Assembly: GCA_003222535.1 (NCBI GenBank)
Contig: QHWJ01000367.1
Span: 1 to 32,840 of the forward strand
Reading direction: 5' to 3'
Length of the DNA: 32,840 nt
From: Acidobacteriota bacterium
GTDB taxonomy: Bacteria > Acidobacteriota > Vicinamibacteria > Vicinamibacterales > CAVVIG01
Made by a program: the position numbers and the translations under genes. Shown here piece by piece: positions 5,042-13,129 of this stretch; the first letter of the stretch is position 1, and each line of letters starts with the position of its first letter. A model generated the notes under the pieces. That model ran no database searches, had not been told where the DNA came from, and was given only the letters and a program-made list of their open reading frames with translations.

Positions 5042-8000
5042 GTGATATCCTGCGCGCCACGGTCGCCCTCGGATGCCTCCCTTGCACACGAAGCTCTCCA
5101 CCGTTCTCGCCAGTCAGGTTCCCACGCAGTCTCGCACCCGCGGACACGCGTACTTCACGAGCGGCGCCGTCCGCAGCTTGACCGCGCAGCACGGGATCAT
5201 CCAGGCGACCGTCCGCGGCTCGGAGCTGTACCACGTGTGGCTCGAGCCGGACGGCGGACTGCTCCGCTGCTCAGGCCCGGCGTCACGCCCGACGAGGTGT
5301 ATCTCGAACCCCTGGTCCCCGACGACGACTATGACTCGGAAGACGAGGACGAGCGCGTCTGGAAGCCCACCGTCCCCTTGCGTGCGCCGGCGCCCGCGCC
5401 GCGCCGCGAGCCGCAGCCTCCACCGCCGTGGCGGGCACTGATCGACGCGGTCAGCGCCACCGTCCCGGCGACTCCTCCGCTGCGCCCACAGCTCGCCGCC
5501 GGCCAATTGCTCTACGTCGTCGACGTGGCCGCCACAACCGCCAGCGGAGCGCTCGTCATGGAGCTGATGACGCGCGACCGCAAAGCCAACGGCGACTGGG
5601 GCAAACCGAAACCCGCCAGGGTGACGGCCGCCGGCGTGGCGTCGCTGCCCGACCCGGCGGAGCGCGAGATCCTGCAGCGACTGTCGGGCGGGCGCTCGCA
5701 ATTCGAATGGGGATACAACGGCTACGGCCCGGATCTGTGCCGCGTGGAGCTGCGTGGCGTCCTGGTCACCGATGTCGTACCCGGCGCATGCGCGACGGGG
5801 CGTTGCATGGTGCGCGTCAGGACTCCGGCCCGACCACCTGTCGTGAGCGAGACGCCCATTCTCCGACGGGCTCAGGATGAGCGGCGAGTCGAAGGGCCGT
5901 CGAACGTACCGTCACTCTCGCCTGTCGCCTGGGATGACGGCGCACCGTGGACGTTCGCCATCGGCGTGTATCACGTCCCTGATGAATCCCCCGGCGGGTA
6001 CGCGATCGAAGGCTGGCTGAGGCGGGACAACGAGCGGATGGAGTTGTCCGATGCGCTGCTGCTGCACGACGGGGTGCTGTTCACGAAAACGCACGCCGCA
6101 GTCCTGAACCACGGCGGTGCGTTCACGTGGCTGAAAGCGTTGCAGCGCACCGGCCGCGTGACCGTTCCAGCCGAAGCCCGCGACGAGCTCGTCGACGCGC
6201 TGCTGCCTCTCGGGCCGCTGCTGGCCGCGTTGCCGGACGATCTCCGCGTCGAAACGGTCGCGGGACAGCCGCGACCGCACCTTCGCCTCCGGCCGGCGCC
6301 CTTTCGATCCGACCGGCTCATCGCCGAGGTCGCGTTCGAGTACGACGGCACGCTGGTCGCTCCAGAATCGCCCCGCCCGATCGTTCGCGCCGCCGGCGCG
6401 CCGCGCGCAATTCGTCGCGACGCGGATGCCGAGCGGCGAGCCGTGGATGTGCTGTTCGAACGGGGCATCCGCTCCGAGTGGAACCATCAGACCGGCCAGC
6501 CCGCGCTGCAGCTCCCCTCGACCCTGCTGCCCCGCATCGCCCGGCAACTGCTCGGTGATGGGTGGCACGTGGAAGCCGCGGGACGGATCTATCGACGGCC
6601 GGCCGCCCTCCCCACGCTGCACGTCGCCTCCGGGATCGACTGGTTCGAGCTGCACGGCGACGTGGCCTACGACGATCAGCACGCCTCGCTGCCGGCTCTG
6701 CTCGCGGCGCTCGATCGCGGCGAATCGTTCGTGACGCTCGGCGATGGGACAATCGGCCTGCTGCCGGAGGAATGGCTCCGCAAGCATGCGCCGATCGCGC
6801 GGCTCGGAACGCGCGACGGCACGCAGATCCGGTTCAAAGCGTCGCAAGTGGCGCTGCTCGATTCGCTGATCGCGGCGCAGCCGGACGCCTCGTGGGACGA
6901 GACGTTCACTCGTGCCCGCGCGGAGCTCCAGACCTTCGACGGCATCCGGCCAGTGGACCCGTCGGCGACGTTCGCGGGCACGCTGCGCGGCTATCAGCGC
7001 GAGGGGCTCGGCTGGCTGCTGTTCCTGCAGCGATTCGGCTTCGGCGGCTGCCTCGCGGACGACATGGGCCTCGGCAAAACCGTGATGGTCCTCGCGCTTC
7101 TCGCGGGGCGGCGGGACGCGCAGCCGGACGCCGGTCGCCGTCCTTCGCTCGTGGTCGCGCCGCGGTCGGTCGTGTTCAACTGGCGGCAGGAGGCGGCACG
7201 ATTCACGCCGGGGCTGCGTGTGGTCGAATACACCGGCTCGGGCCGCACCGAGATCCGGACGCAATTCCGCGATCACGATCTGGTGCTGACAACCTACGGC
7301 ACGCTGCGTCGCGATGCCGCCCATCTCGCCGCGACACCGTTCGACTACGTCGTCCTCGATGAAGCGCAGGCCATCAAGAATGCCGCAACCGTCTCGGCCA
7401 AAGCGACCCGCCTGCTCGACGCGCGCCACCGGCTGGCGCTGAGCGGCACGCCCATCGAGAATCACCTCGGGGAGTTGTGGAGTCTGTTCGAGTTTCTCAA
7501 TCCGGGGCTGCTGAGCACCGCGCACGCCTTCGAGCGGGCCGGCGCCGGCCGCCACATGGACGACGATGCGATCGCCATGCTGGCGCGCGGGCTGCGCCCC
7601 TTCATGCTGCGACGGACCAAGGATCAGGTCGCGCGTGAGCTGCCGGCAAGAACCGAACAGACGCTGTACTGCGATCTCGAGCGACCGCAGCGAGCCCTGT
7701 ACGACGAGCTGCTGGGCCACTACCGCCGGACGCTGCTCGGTGAATCGCCGGCGAACGGGCTCGGCCGCGCGAAGCTGCAGATCCTCGAAGCCCTCCTTCG
7801 GCTGCGCCAGGCCGCCTGCCATCCCGGCCTGATCGACAAGCGCCGGTCGCATGAGGCGTCGGCGAAGCTCGACATGCTTGTGCCCCGGATCGCCGAGGCG
7901 GTCGCGGAGGAGCACAAGGCGCTCGTCTTCTCACAGTTCACCAGTCTGCTCGCGATCCTTCGCGCGCGGCTGGACGAGGCGCACGTTCCGTACGAGTATC

Positions 8001-8365
8001 TCGATGGCCGGACACGGGATCGTGAGTCGAAGGTCGAGCGGTTTCAGTGCGACCCGTCGTGCCGCCTGTTCCTGATCAGCCTCAAGGCGGGCGGCCTCGG
8101 GCTGAACCTCACGGCCGCGGAGTACGTGTTTCTGCTCGATCCGTGGTGGAATCCAGCCGTGGAAGCCCAGGCAATTGACCGCGCGCACCGGATCGGCCAG
8201 ACGCGCCAGGTGTTCGCCTATCGTCTGATCGCGCGCGATACCGTCGAGGAACGCGTGCTGGAGCTCCAGCGTCAGAAACGCGGGCTGGCCGATGCGATTC
8301 TCAACGCCGACAGCCGTCTGCTCCGCGATCTGCGCCGCGAGGACCTGGAGCTCCTGCTCTCGTGA
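5042..8365 (+). CDS. SNF2-family helicase/ATPase (DEAD/DEAH type), N-terminus frameshifted
   Basis: A long frame to TGA 8365 whose C-terminal ~450 residues are a complete SNF2 ATPase: RGYQREGLGWLLFLQ (motif Q-like region), ADDMGLGKT near residue 672, VVLDEAQAIKN near 773, LSGTPIENHLGELWSLFEFL, then the C-lobe LISLKAGGLGLNLTAA, LLDPWWNPAVEAQAIDRAHR and IGQTR near 1046. The middle (residues ~80-640) resembles the long regulatory region of bacterial SWIM-SNF2 proteins. The first ~78 codons of this frame are arginine-rich noise. The true N-terminus is in another frame (5073-5273), so the natural start is unclear. Residues ~275-285 (RRAQDERRVEG) come from an inserted palindromic repeat. Likely a DNA-translocating ATPase; the target is unknown. 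Confidence 0.85.
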   Translation: MISCAPRSPSDASLAHEALHRSRQSGSHAVSHPRTRVLHERRRPQLDRAARDHPGDRPRLGAVPRVARAGRRTAPLLRPGVTPDEVYLEPLVPDDDYDSEDEDERVWKPTVPLRAPAPAPRREPQPPPPWRALIDAVSATVPATPPLRPQLAAGQLLYVVDVAATTASGALVMELMTRDRKANGDWGKPKPARVTAAGVASLPDPAEREILQRLSGGRSQFEWGYNGYGPDLCRVELRGVLVTDVVPGACATGRCMVRVRTPARPPVVSETPILRRAQDERRVEGPSNVPSLSPVAWDDGAPWTFAIGVYHVPDESPGGYAIEGWLRRDNERMELSDALLLHDGVLFTKTHAAVLNHGGAFTWLKALQRTGRVTVPAEARDELVDALLPLGPLLAALPDDLRVETVAGQPRPHLRLRPAPFRSDRLIAEVAFEYDGTLVAPESPRPIVRAAGAPRAIRRDADAERRAVDVLFERGIRSEWNHQTGQPALQLPSTLLPRIARQLLGDGWHVEAAGRIYRRPAALPTLHVASGIDWFELHGDVAYDDQHASLPALLAALDRGESFVTLGDGTIGLLPEEWLRKHAPIARLGTRDGTQIRFKASQVALLDSLIAAQPDASWDETFTRARAELQTFDGIRPVDPSATFAGTLRGYQREGLGWLLFLQRFGFGGCLADDMGLGKTVMVLALLAGRRDAQPDAGRRPSLVVAPRSVVFNWRQEAARFTPGLRVVEYTGSGRTEIRTQFRDHDLVLTTYGTLRRDAAHLAATPFDYVVLDEAQAIKNAATVSAKATRLLDARHRLALSGTPIENHLGELWSLFEFLNPGLLSTAHAFERAGAGRHMDDDAIAMLARGLRPFMLRRTKDQVARELPARTEQTLYCDLERPQRALYDELLGHYRRTLLGESPANGLGRAKLQILEALLRLRQAACHPGLIDKRRSHEASAKLDMLVPRIAEAVAEEHKALVFSQFTSLLAILRARLDEAHVPYEYLDGRTRDRESKVERFQCDPSCRLFLISLKAGGLGLNLTAAEYVFLLDPWWNPAVEAQAIDRAHRIGQTRQVFAYRLIARDTVEERVLELQRQKRGLADAILNADSRLLRDLRREDLELLLS
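5073..5273 (+). pseudogene. N-terminal SWIM-finger fragment of the SNF2 helicase, out of frame
   Basis: From ATG 5073 the frame reads like the N-terminus of SWIM-SNF2 proteins: MPPLHTKLSTVLAS, RTRGHAYFTSGAVRSL, QATVRGSELYHVWLEPDG, then GLLRCS. A SWIM finger needs CxC-xn-CxH. Here the first Cys is followed by S-G, and the rest of the finger is missing before the sequence resumes in the +2 frame (PGVTPDEVYLEPLVPDD). A deletion that is not a multiple of three at about 5273-5280 explains this. The helicase therefore probably lacks a zinc finger, or is expressed from an internal start, or is a pseudogene. Confidence 0.65.
5838..5896 (+). repeat. Palindromic repeat inserted in frame in the SNF2 helicase
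   Basis: CTGTCGTGAGCGAG, then CCGACGGGCTCAGGATGAGC and GAGTCGAAGG. The GGCTCAGGATGAGC core is one half of the palindrome at 13053-13094. It encodes VVSETPILRRAQDERRVEG in the non-catalytic middle of the protein. Confidence 0.6.
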
Positions 8366-8392
8366 TTCGTCACGCGTCCCCGCACCGGCGCC

Positions 8393-8449
8393 GCTGAAGC
8401 GGCGCCCTACGTACTTGCGCGGCACACGAACGTAGGGCGCGGCTTCAGC
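8393..8449. repeat. Inverted repeat between convergent genes, possible bidirectional terminator
   Basis: The arm at 8393-8412 and the arm at 8430-8449 (ACGTAGGGCGCGGCTTCAGC) are reverse complements with one mismatch in 20, loop 17 bp. A partial third copy (GGGCCGCCCTACGT) lies at 8495-8508 at the end of the acyltransferase gene. There is no T run. It sits between the convergent helicase and acyltransferase genes, so either a mobile palindrome or a terminator is possible. Confidence 0.65.
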
Positions 8450-8503
8450 CGTTCTTCATGGTCGCGGCAGCCTTCGCCGAATGGCGACCCTGAAAGGGCC
8501 GCC

Positions 8504-9187
8504 CTACGTGAGAGAGACCATCGCGCGCGCCCGCGTTTCAAGCGCGTGCAGCCGGTGCTCGAGGCTCCGCCGCGCCTCCTCGATCGCCGAATCGTCTGCG
8601 TCGGAAGGTACCGTGAACGGCTCACCGACGGCGATCGCGACGGTCGCGAACGGCTTGGGGATCTGGGTGCGGTCCCAGCTCTTCAACGTCCAGTGACGGC
8701 TGGCTTCGAGGTGGAACGGCAGCACCGGATTGCCCGTCGCCTTGGCGAGCCACACCGCCCCCGGCTGCGCGACTCGCGCCGGCCCGCGCGGACCGTCGAT
8801 CGTGAAACCGGCGGGCTTCCCCGCCGCCATATCGCGCGTCAGCTGCAGCAGCGCCTTGCGGCCGCCGCGCGACGTCGAACCGCGCGCGGTGCCGTACCCG
8901 AACCGTTCGATGATGCCGGCGATCCACTCGCCGTCGAAGTTTTCGCTCGTGATGACGACGATGCCGCGGCGCCGGAAGTAGTACGTGGCAGGAAGAATGC
9001 GGCCATGCCAGAACGCCATGATCGGCTGGCGGCCGCTCCTGAGGATCGCGTCGAAGTGCTCGAGGCCGTCGGGGCGCCAGCGGAGCGTCGAACCCAGCAC
9101 CGCAATCAGCCGATAACCGGCGGTCGAAATCAGCCTGGCCTGCAGGCGCTTCGCAGGGGAGTTTCGCCAGTCGGACGCTGCGCTCAT
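8504..9187 (-). CDS. Lysophospholipid acyltransferase-like protein (DUF374)
   Basis: A 227-residue protein of the DUF374/LPLAT family, which transfers acyl chains in lipid A or phospholipid synthesis. Visible family motifs: IMAFWHGRILPATYYF (the conserved FWH block), ENFDGEWIAGIIERFGYGTARGSTSRGG, FTIDGPRGPARVAQPGAVWLA, and a late VGEPFTVP. No clear signal peptide; the hydrophobic segment around TAGYRLIAVLGSTLRW may associate with the membrane. ATG 9187 is adopted because the DNA upstream is an octamer repeat array. It is the last gene of the long minus-strand series and converges with the helicase. The exact substrate cannot be deduced. Confidence 0.85.
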   Translation of the reverse strand: MSAASDWRNSPAKRLQARLISTAGYRLIAVLGSTLRWRPDGLEHFDAILRSGRQPIMAFWHGRILPATYYFRRRGIVVITSENFDGEWIAGIIERFGYGTARGSTSRGGRKALLQLTRDMAAGKPAGFTIDGPRGPARVAQPGAVWLAKATGNPVLPFHLEASRHWTLKSWDRTQIPKPFATVAIAVGEPFTVPSDADDSAIEEARRSLEHRLHALETRARAMVSLT

Positions 9188-9194
9188 TGAAATT

Positions 9195-9277
9195 GGTGAG
9201 TCGGTGAGTTGGTGAGTTGGTGAATGGAGAACACGAGCATTTGAATCACCAAGTCACCAATTCGCCAAGTCACCAAC
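9195..9277. repeat. Octamer array with inverted octamer array
   Basis: Four 8-bp units GGTGAGTY/GGTGAATG (9195-9226) face four units TCACCAAG/T/C and TCGCCAAG (9246-9277) across a 19-bp loop. The arms are reverse complements and could form a ~32-bp stem. The element fills the whole gap between the acyltransferase start and the stop codon of the Fe-S oxidoreductase. Confidence 0.9.
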
Positions 9278-9279
9278 TC

Positions 9280-11145
9280 TCAGAGTCTGTCCTTGACGAA
9301 TGTCATCAGGTCGATGAACTGCGTGTCCGCCTGGGCGCTGGCCTGCGCGCCCTTGAGCATGATCGAGCAGAACGGACAGGCGGTGACGACCGTGTTCGCG
9401 CCGGTGGCGCGCAGCTGCTTGAACCGGACGTCGCTGATCCGCGTGCCGGGCTCTTCTTCCTTGTCGGCGAAGAGCAGTCCGCCGCCGGCGCCGCAGCAGA
9501 ACGGGTTGTCGCGGTTGCGCTCGGGCTCCTTGATGTCGGCGCCGAAGCGCGTCAGCAGCGCGCGGGGCTCGTCGACTCTTCCGGCGTAGCGTCCGAGATA
9601 GCAGGGATCGTGGAAGGTGACGATTTCACGCTCGGCTGAAGCCTTCGCGCTCCGGGTGTCGCTCGCCTTCGCGCTCCGGGCGTGGCGCGTCGTCGCGCTG
9701 CTTTCGCGCGTGAGCTCCTCGACGAACACAGACGAGTGCACGACGTCGACCTCGTAGCCGAACTTGCGATAGTCGCTGCCGATCGTCTTCACGCAGTGCG
9801 GGCACGACGTCAGGATCTTCTTCGGGGCGGCGGCCCTGAGCTCCTCGATGTTGCCGTTGGCCAGCTCCTGGTACACGTACTCGTTGCCCGTGCGCTTCGC
9901 CGGATCGCCGGTGCACCGCTCTTTCGACAGCACGCCAAACGGGACGCCGCGGGCGCGCAGAATCTCGAACAGCGATCGCAGCGATTTCTGGAAGTCGGCC
10001 TCGAACGCCCCGGCGCAGCCGAGCCAGACGAGGACGTCGTGCGTCGACGGATCGAAGATCTCGAGCTTCGCGGCGTCGACGAATTTCTGCCGCTGATCGT
10101 AGCCGAGGCCCCAGATGTTGCCCCGCCGCTCGAGGTGGTTGTAGACCGCGCCGAGATACTCCGGCGCGTCACCGTTGGAGACGAGGCCGCGCCGCGAGCC
10201 GATCAGAATCGGCAGGTGCTCGATTCCGACGGGACACTGGTTCTCGCACGCCCCGCAGGTCGTGCACTGCCAGAGCACCTTCTCCGAGTACACCTCGCCC
10301 AGCTTCTTCTCGCGCTCGCCCGCCAGCAGCGCCTCCCGGGTCTGCAGGACGATCCTCTTCGGGTTGAGCTCCTTCCCGGCGCCCCACGCCGGGCAGTTCA
10401 CCTGGCAGCGCCCGCACTCCACGCACGTCAAGGCGTCGAGCACGATCTTGCTGCCGAGGTCCTTCACGGTCTCGAGCCCGACCTGCTCCTTCTCGAAATC
10501 GAGGTTCGGAAGGTTGCCGAGCTCCGGCGACTTCAGGAACACCGTGATCGGAGACAGCACCAGATGGAGGTGCTTCGACGCCGGAATCAGCGCCATGAAC
10601 GTCAGGATGACCATCGCGTGCACCCACCAGTTCACGCGCCCGGATGTGGTGCCCTCCTCCAGCCTGAACGTCAGGAGGAAGGTGATCATGAGGGTCGCGA
10701 TGAAGAGGGCGATGACGATGGACTCGATGGACACGGTCGTGCCGAGGCCGACGGGCCGGACGAACGCCCGGCGGATGAGGAGATACAGAATCCCGACGAG
10801 GACGGCCGTGGCAGGCGGCGTCAGCGCCAGGCGATAGGCGCGAAACCAGCCGGCGTGCGTCAGGTCGACGATGCCCAGCCCGTGGAGAAACTCGGTCAGC
10901 GTATAGCCGCCGAACGCGACGAATCCCCAGAACACGAACGCGTGCATGAGGCCGGTGAGCGGACGCTCCCTGATCGTCCTGCGCTGCAGCAGGACGTCGA
11001 CGACGAACCGCCCGGTGCGGGTCCCGAGCCTGTCGTGAGCGAAGGTGTTGGGCGCCGCCGCGATCAACTGGACACGCCGCGCCACCTGCGCCGCGAAAGC
11101 GGCGAGGAACAGCAGCAGAAGAATCCAGAAGGCGAGGGTGGACAT
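9280..11145 (-). CDS. Membrane-bound Fe-S oxidoreductase, probable ETF:menaquinone oxidoreductase partner
   Basis: A 621-residue protein. The N-terminal ~210 residues hold several membrane helices (STLAFWILLLLFLAAFAAQV, LTPPATAVLVGILYLL, VIALFIATLMITFLL), like the gamma subunit of nitrate reductase. Two 4Fe-4S motifs follow: CVECGRCQVNCP near residue 241 and CTTCGACENQCP near 293. Two cysteine-rich (CCG-type) domains end the protein (LGCAGAFEADF...ERCTGDP...SCPHCVKT; DPCYLGRY...CCGAGGG...CPFC). Such proteins next to etfAB are thought to move electrons from ETF to the quinone pool. ATG 11145 starts right at the first helix. A stretch SAKASDTRSAKAS before the second CCG domain comes from an inserted repeat. 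It follows etfA after 87 bp. Confidence 0.88.
   Translation of the reverse strand: MSTLAFWILLLLFLAAFAAQVARRVQLIAAAPNTFAHDRLGTRTGRFVVDVLLQRRTIRERPLTGLMHAFVFWGFVAFGGYTLTEFLHGLGIVDLTHAGWFRAYRLALTPPATAVLVGILYLLIRRAFVRPVGLGTTVSIESIVIALFIATLMITFLLTFRLEEGTTSGRVNWWVHAMVILTFMALIPASKHLHLVLSPITVFLKSPELGNLPNLDFEKEQVGLETVKDLGSKIVLDALTCVECGRCQVNCPAWGAGKELNPKRIVLQTREALLAGEREKKLGEVYSEKVLWQCTTCGACENQCPVGIEHLPILIGSRRGLVSNGDAPEYLGAVYNHLERRGNIWGLGYDQRQKFVDAAKLEIFDPSTHDVLVWLGCAGAFEADFQKSLRSLFEILRARGVPFGVLSKERCTGDPAKRTGNEYVYQELANGNIEELRAAAPKKILTSCPHCVKTIGSDYRKFGYEVDVVHSSVFVEELTRESSATTRHARSAKASDTRSAKASAEREIVTFHDPCYLGRYAGRVDEPRALLTRFGADIKEPERNRDNPFCCGAGGGLLFADKEEEPGTRISDVRFKQLRATGANTVVTACPFCSIMLKGAQASAQADTQFIDLMTFVKDRL
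9631..9680. repeat. Duplicated CTTCGCGCTCCGGG repeat inside the Fe-S oxidoreductase
   Basis: CTCGGCTGAAGCCTTCGCGC at 9631-9650 is followed 30 bp on by a second CGCCTTCGCGCTCCGGG (9664-9680). The insertion is in frame and gives the low-complexity peptide RSAKASDTRSAKASAERE between the two cysteine-rich domains. Related copies: 4989-5005, 19065-19086, 32810-32834. Confidence 0.75.
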
Positions 11146-11156
11146 ACTACGCTGAC

Positions 11157-11230
11157 AAGGACACAAAGGGTCTGCTAAAGGACACAGAGGAGTCTCGCCG
11201 CTCTGCGGCCTCTGTTGACCTTTGTGTCCT
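11157..11230. repeat. GGACACARAGG direct repeat with inverted copies
   Basis: AAGGACACAAAGG (11157-11169) and AAGGACACAGAGG (11178-11190) face CCTCTGTTGACC (11209-11220) and CCTTTGTGTCCT (11219-11230). They form a stem-capable element that fills the etfA to Fe-S oxidoreductase gap. Confidence 0.8.
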
Positions 11231-11232
11231 CG

Positions 11233-12210
<978 letters not shown>

Positions 12211-12232
12211 CGCCCGCTCGCCAGGAAGCCGC

Positions 12233-13021
12233 TCAAATAACCCTCGCCTCTTCTCGAAGCCTCCGCACGAGCTCCTTCGCCGCTTCGCCCGGCGAGCCGC
12301 CGATGATCTGCGTTTTCTTCCCCTTCTCGGGCACGTAGAGGCTCACGATCTTCTGCCTGCCCGCCGACGTGGCCGCTGAAGGTGGGGCCGCCTTCCGGAT
12401 TTCCTTCTTCTTCGCGGCCATGATCCCCTTGAGCGTCGCGTAGCGGAGCTGGTTGATGCCGCTCTGGATCGTGAGCACGGCAGGCAGTGGCATCGCCACC
12501 CACTGGAACCAGCCGCCTTCGAGCTCGCGCTTGACGCGCAGGGTCGCCCCGCGCCCTGAGCCAGTCGAAGGGTCCGCGTGCACCTCCATGATGATCGTGG
12601 CGTGCGGAAGGCCGAGACGCTCGGCGAGGATGACGCCCACCTGAGCGAACCCCTGGTCGTCTGACTGCAGGCCGGTGAGGATGACGTCGAACTGCTCGTC
12701 CTTCATGGCGCCGGCGAGCGCGCCCGCGGTCACGAATGCATCGGCGCTCGCCAGCCCGTCAGCCTCGACGTGGATCGCCCGGTCGGCTCCGCGCGCGAGC
12801 GCCTCGCGGATGACCTGCGACACGCGCGCCGGTCCGCCGGAGCAGACGACCACTTCCCCGCCGTGCTTCTCCTTCAGCCGCAGCGCTTCCTCGAGCGCGT
12901 AGGCGTCGGGCTCGTTCATCTCGAAACCGGCGTCCTGCTCGCGAATCCAGGTTTTGGCGTCGTCCAGGCGGGGCTGCCACTCACGGGTCGGAACCTGTTT
13001 GATGCAGACGGCGATTTTCAT
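12233..13021 (-). CDS. etfB: Electron transfer flavoprotein, beta subunit
   Basis: A 262-residue EtfB, start ATG 13021 (MKIAVCIKQVPTREWQPRLD). Features: EMNEPDAYALEEALRLKEKH, VVVCSGGPA, the nucleotide-binding loop ending in LTGLQSDDQGFAQVGVILAE, and the C-terminal arm LRYATLKGIMAAKKKEIRKA. EtfB holds AMP and wraps around EtfA. An extra peptide HADPSTGSGRGATLRV lies where homologs go directly from the VEV strand to LRVKRE. It matches a half copy of a palindromic repeat in the DNA (12554-12572) and is in frame. The upstream 100 bp contain the full palindrome, so transcription may start separately from fabF. Confidence 0.95.
   Translation of the reverse strand: MKIAVCIKQVPTREWQPRLDDAKTWIREQDAGFEMNEPDAYALEEALRLKEKHGGEVVVCSGGPARVSQVIREALARGADRAIHVEADGLASADAFVTAGALAGAMKDEQFDVILTGLQSDDQGFAQVGVILAERLGLPHATIIMEVHADPSTGSGRGATLRVKRELEGGWFQWVAMPLPAVLTIQSGINQLRYATLKGIMAAKKKEIRKAAPPSAATSAGRQKIVSLYVPEKGKKTQIIGGSPGEAAKELVRRLREEARVI
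12554..12572 (-). repeat. Half palindrome inserted in etfB
   Basis: CCCTGAGCCAGTCGAAGGG matches the right half of the palindrome at 13053-13094 (CTGAGCCTGTCGAAGG) apart from one or two bases. It encodes the extra PSTGSG residues of EtfB. Confidence 0.65.
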
Positions 13022-13052
13022 ACGGTCACGATGTCCGACGATCAACGCATGG

Positions 13053-13094
13053 TTCGACAAGCTCACCATGAGCGCTCATCCTGAGCCTGTCGAA
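13053..13094. repeat. 42-bp palindrome between fabF and etfB
   Basis: The left arm 13053-13073 and right arm 13074-13094 (GCTCATCCTGAGCCTGTCGA plus A) are reverse complements with three mismatches in 21. Related partial copies lie in the SNF2 helicase and in etfB. It may be a REP-like mobile palindrome and could also end fabF transcription. Confidence 0.8.
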
Positions 13095-13129
13095 GGATGC
13101 GGGCTTCGCGCGCTTCGCGTTCGGTGTTG

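Noticed and set aside
5912-7915. Minus frame of 667 codons opposite the SNF2 helicase
   Set aside because: Mirror frame caused by high GC in third positions; Arg/Gln/Glu-rich, with no family motif, whereas the plus strand has complete helicase motifs.
9195-9277. Short-unit arrays as CRISPR-like arrays
   Set aside because: Units are 7-9 bp and contiguous, with no spacers.
11023-11045. CCCGAGCCTGTCGTGAGCGAAGG as another inserted repeat in the Fe-S oxidoreductase
   Set aside because: It resembles the palindrome family, but the encoded residues (NTFAHDRLGTR) fit the normal position and length of the protein, so native coding sequence is as likely.
9682-11178. Plus frame of 498 codons opposite the Fe-S oxidoreductase
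   Set aside because: Shadow of the real minus-strand gene, which has all cluster cysteines and membrane segments.
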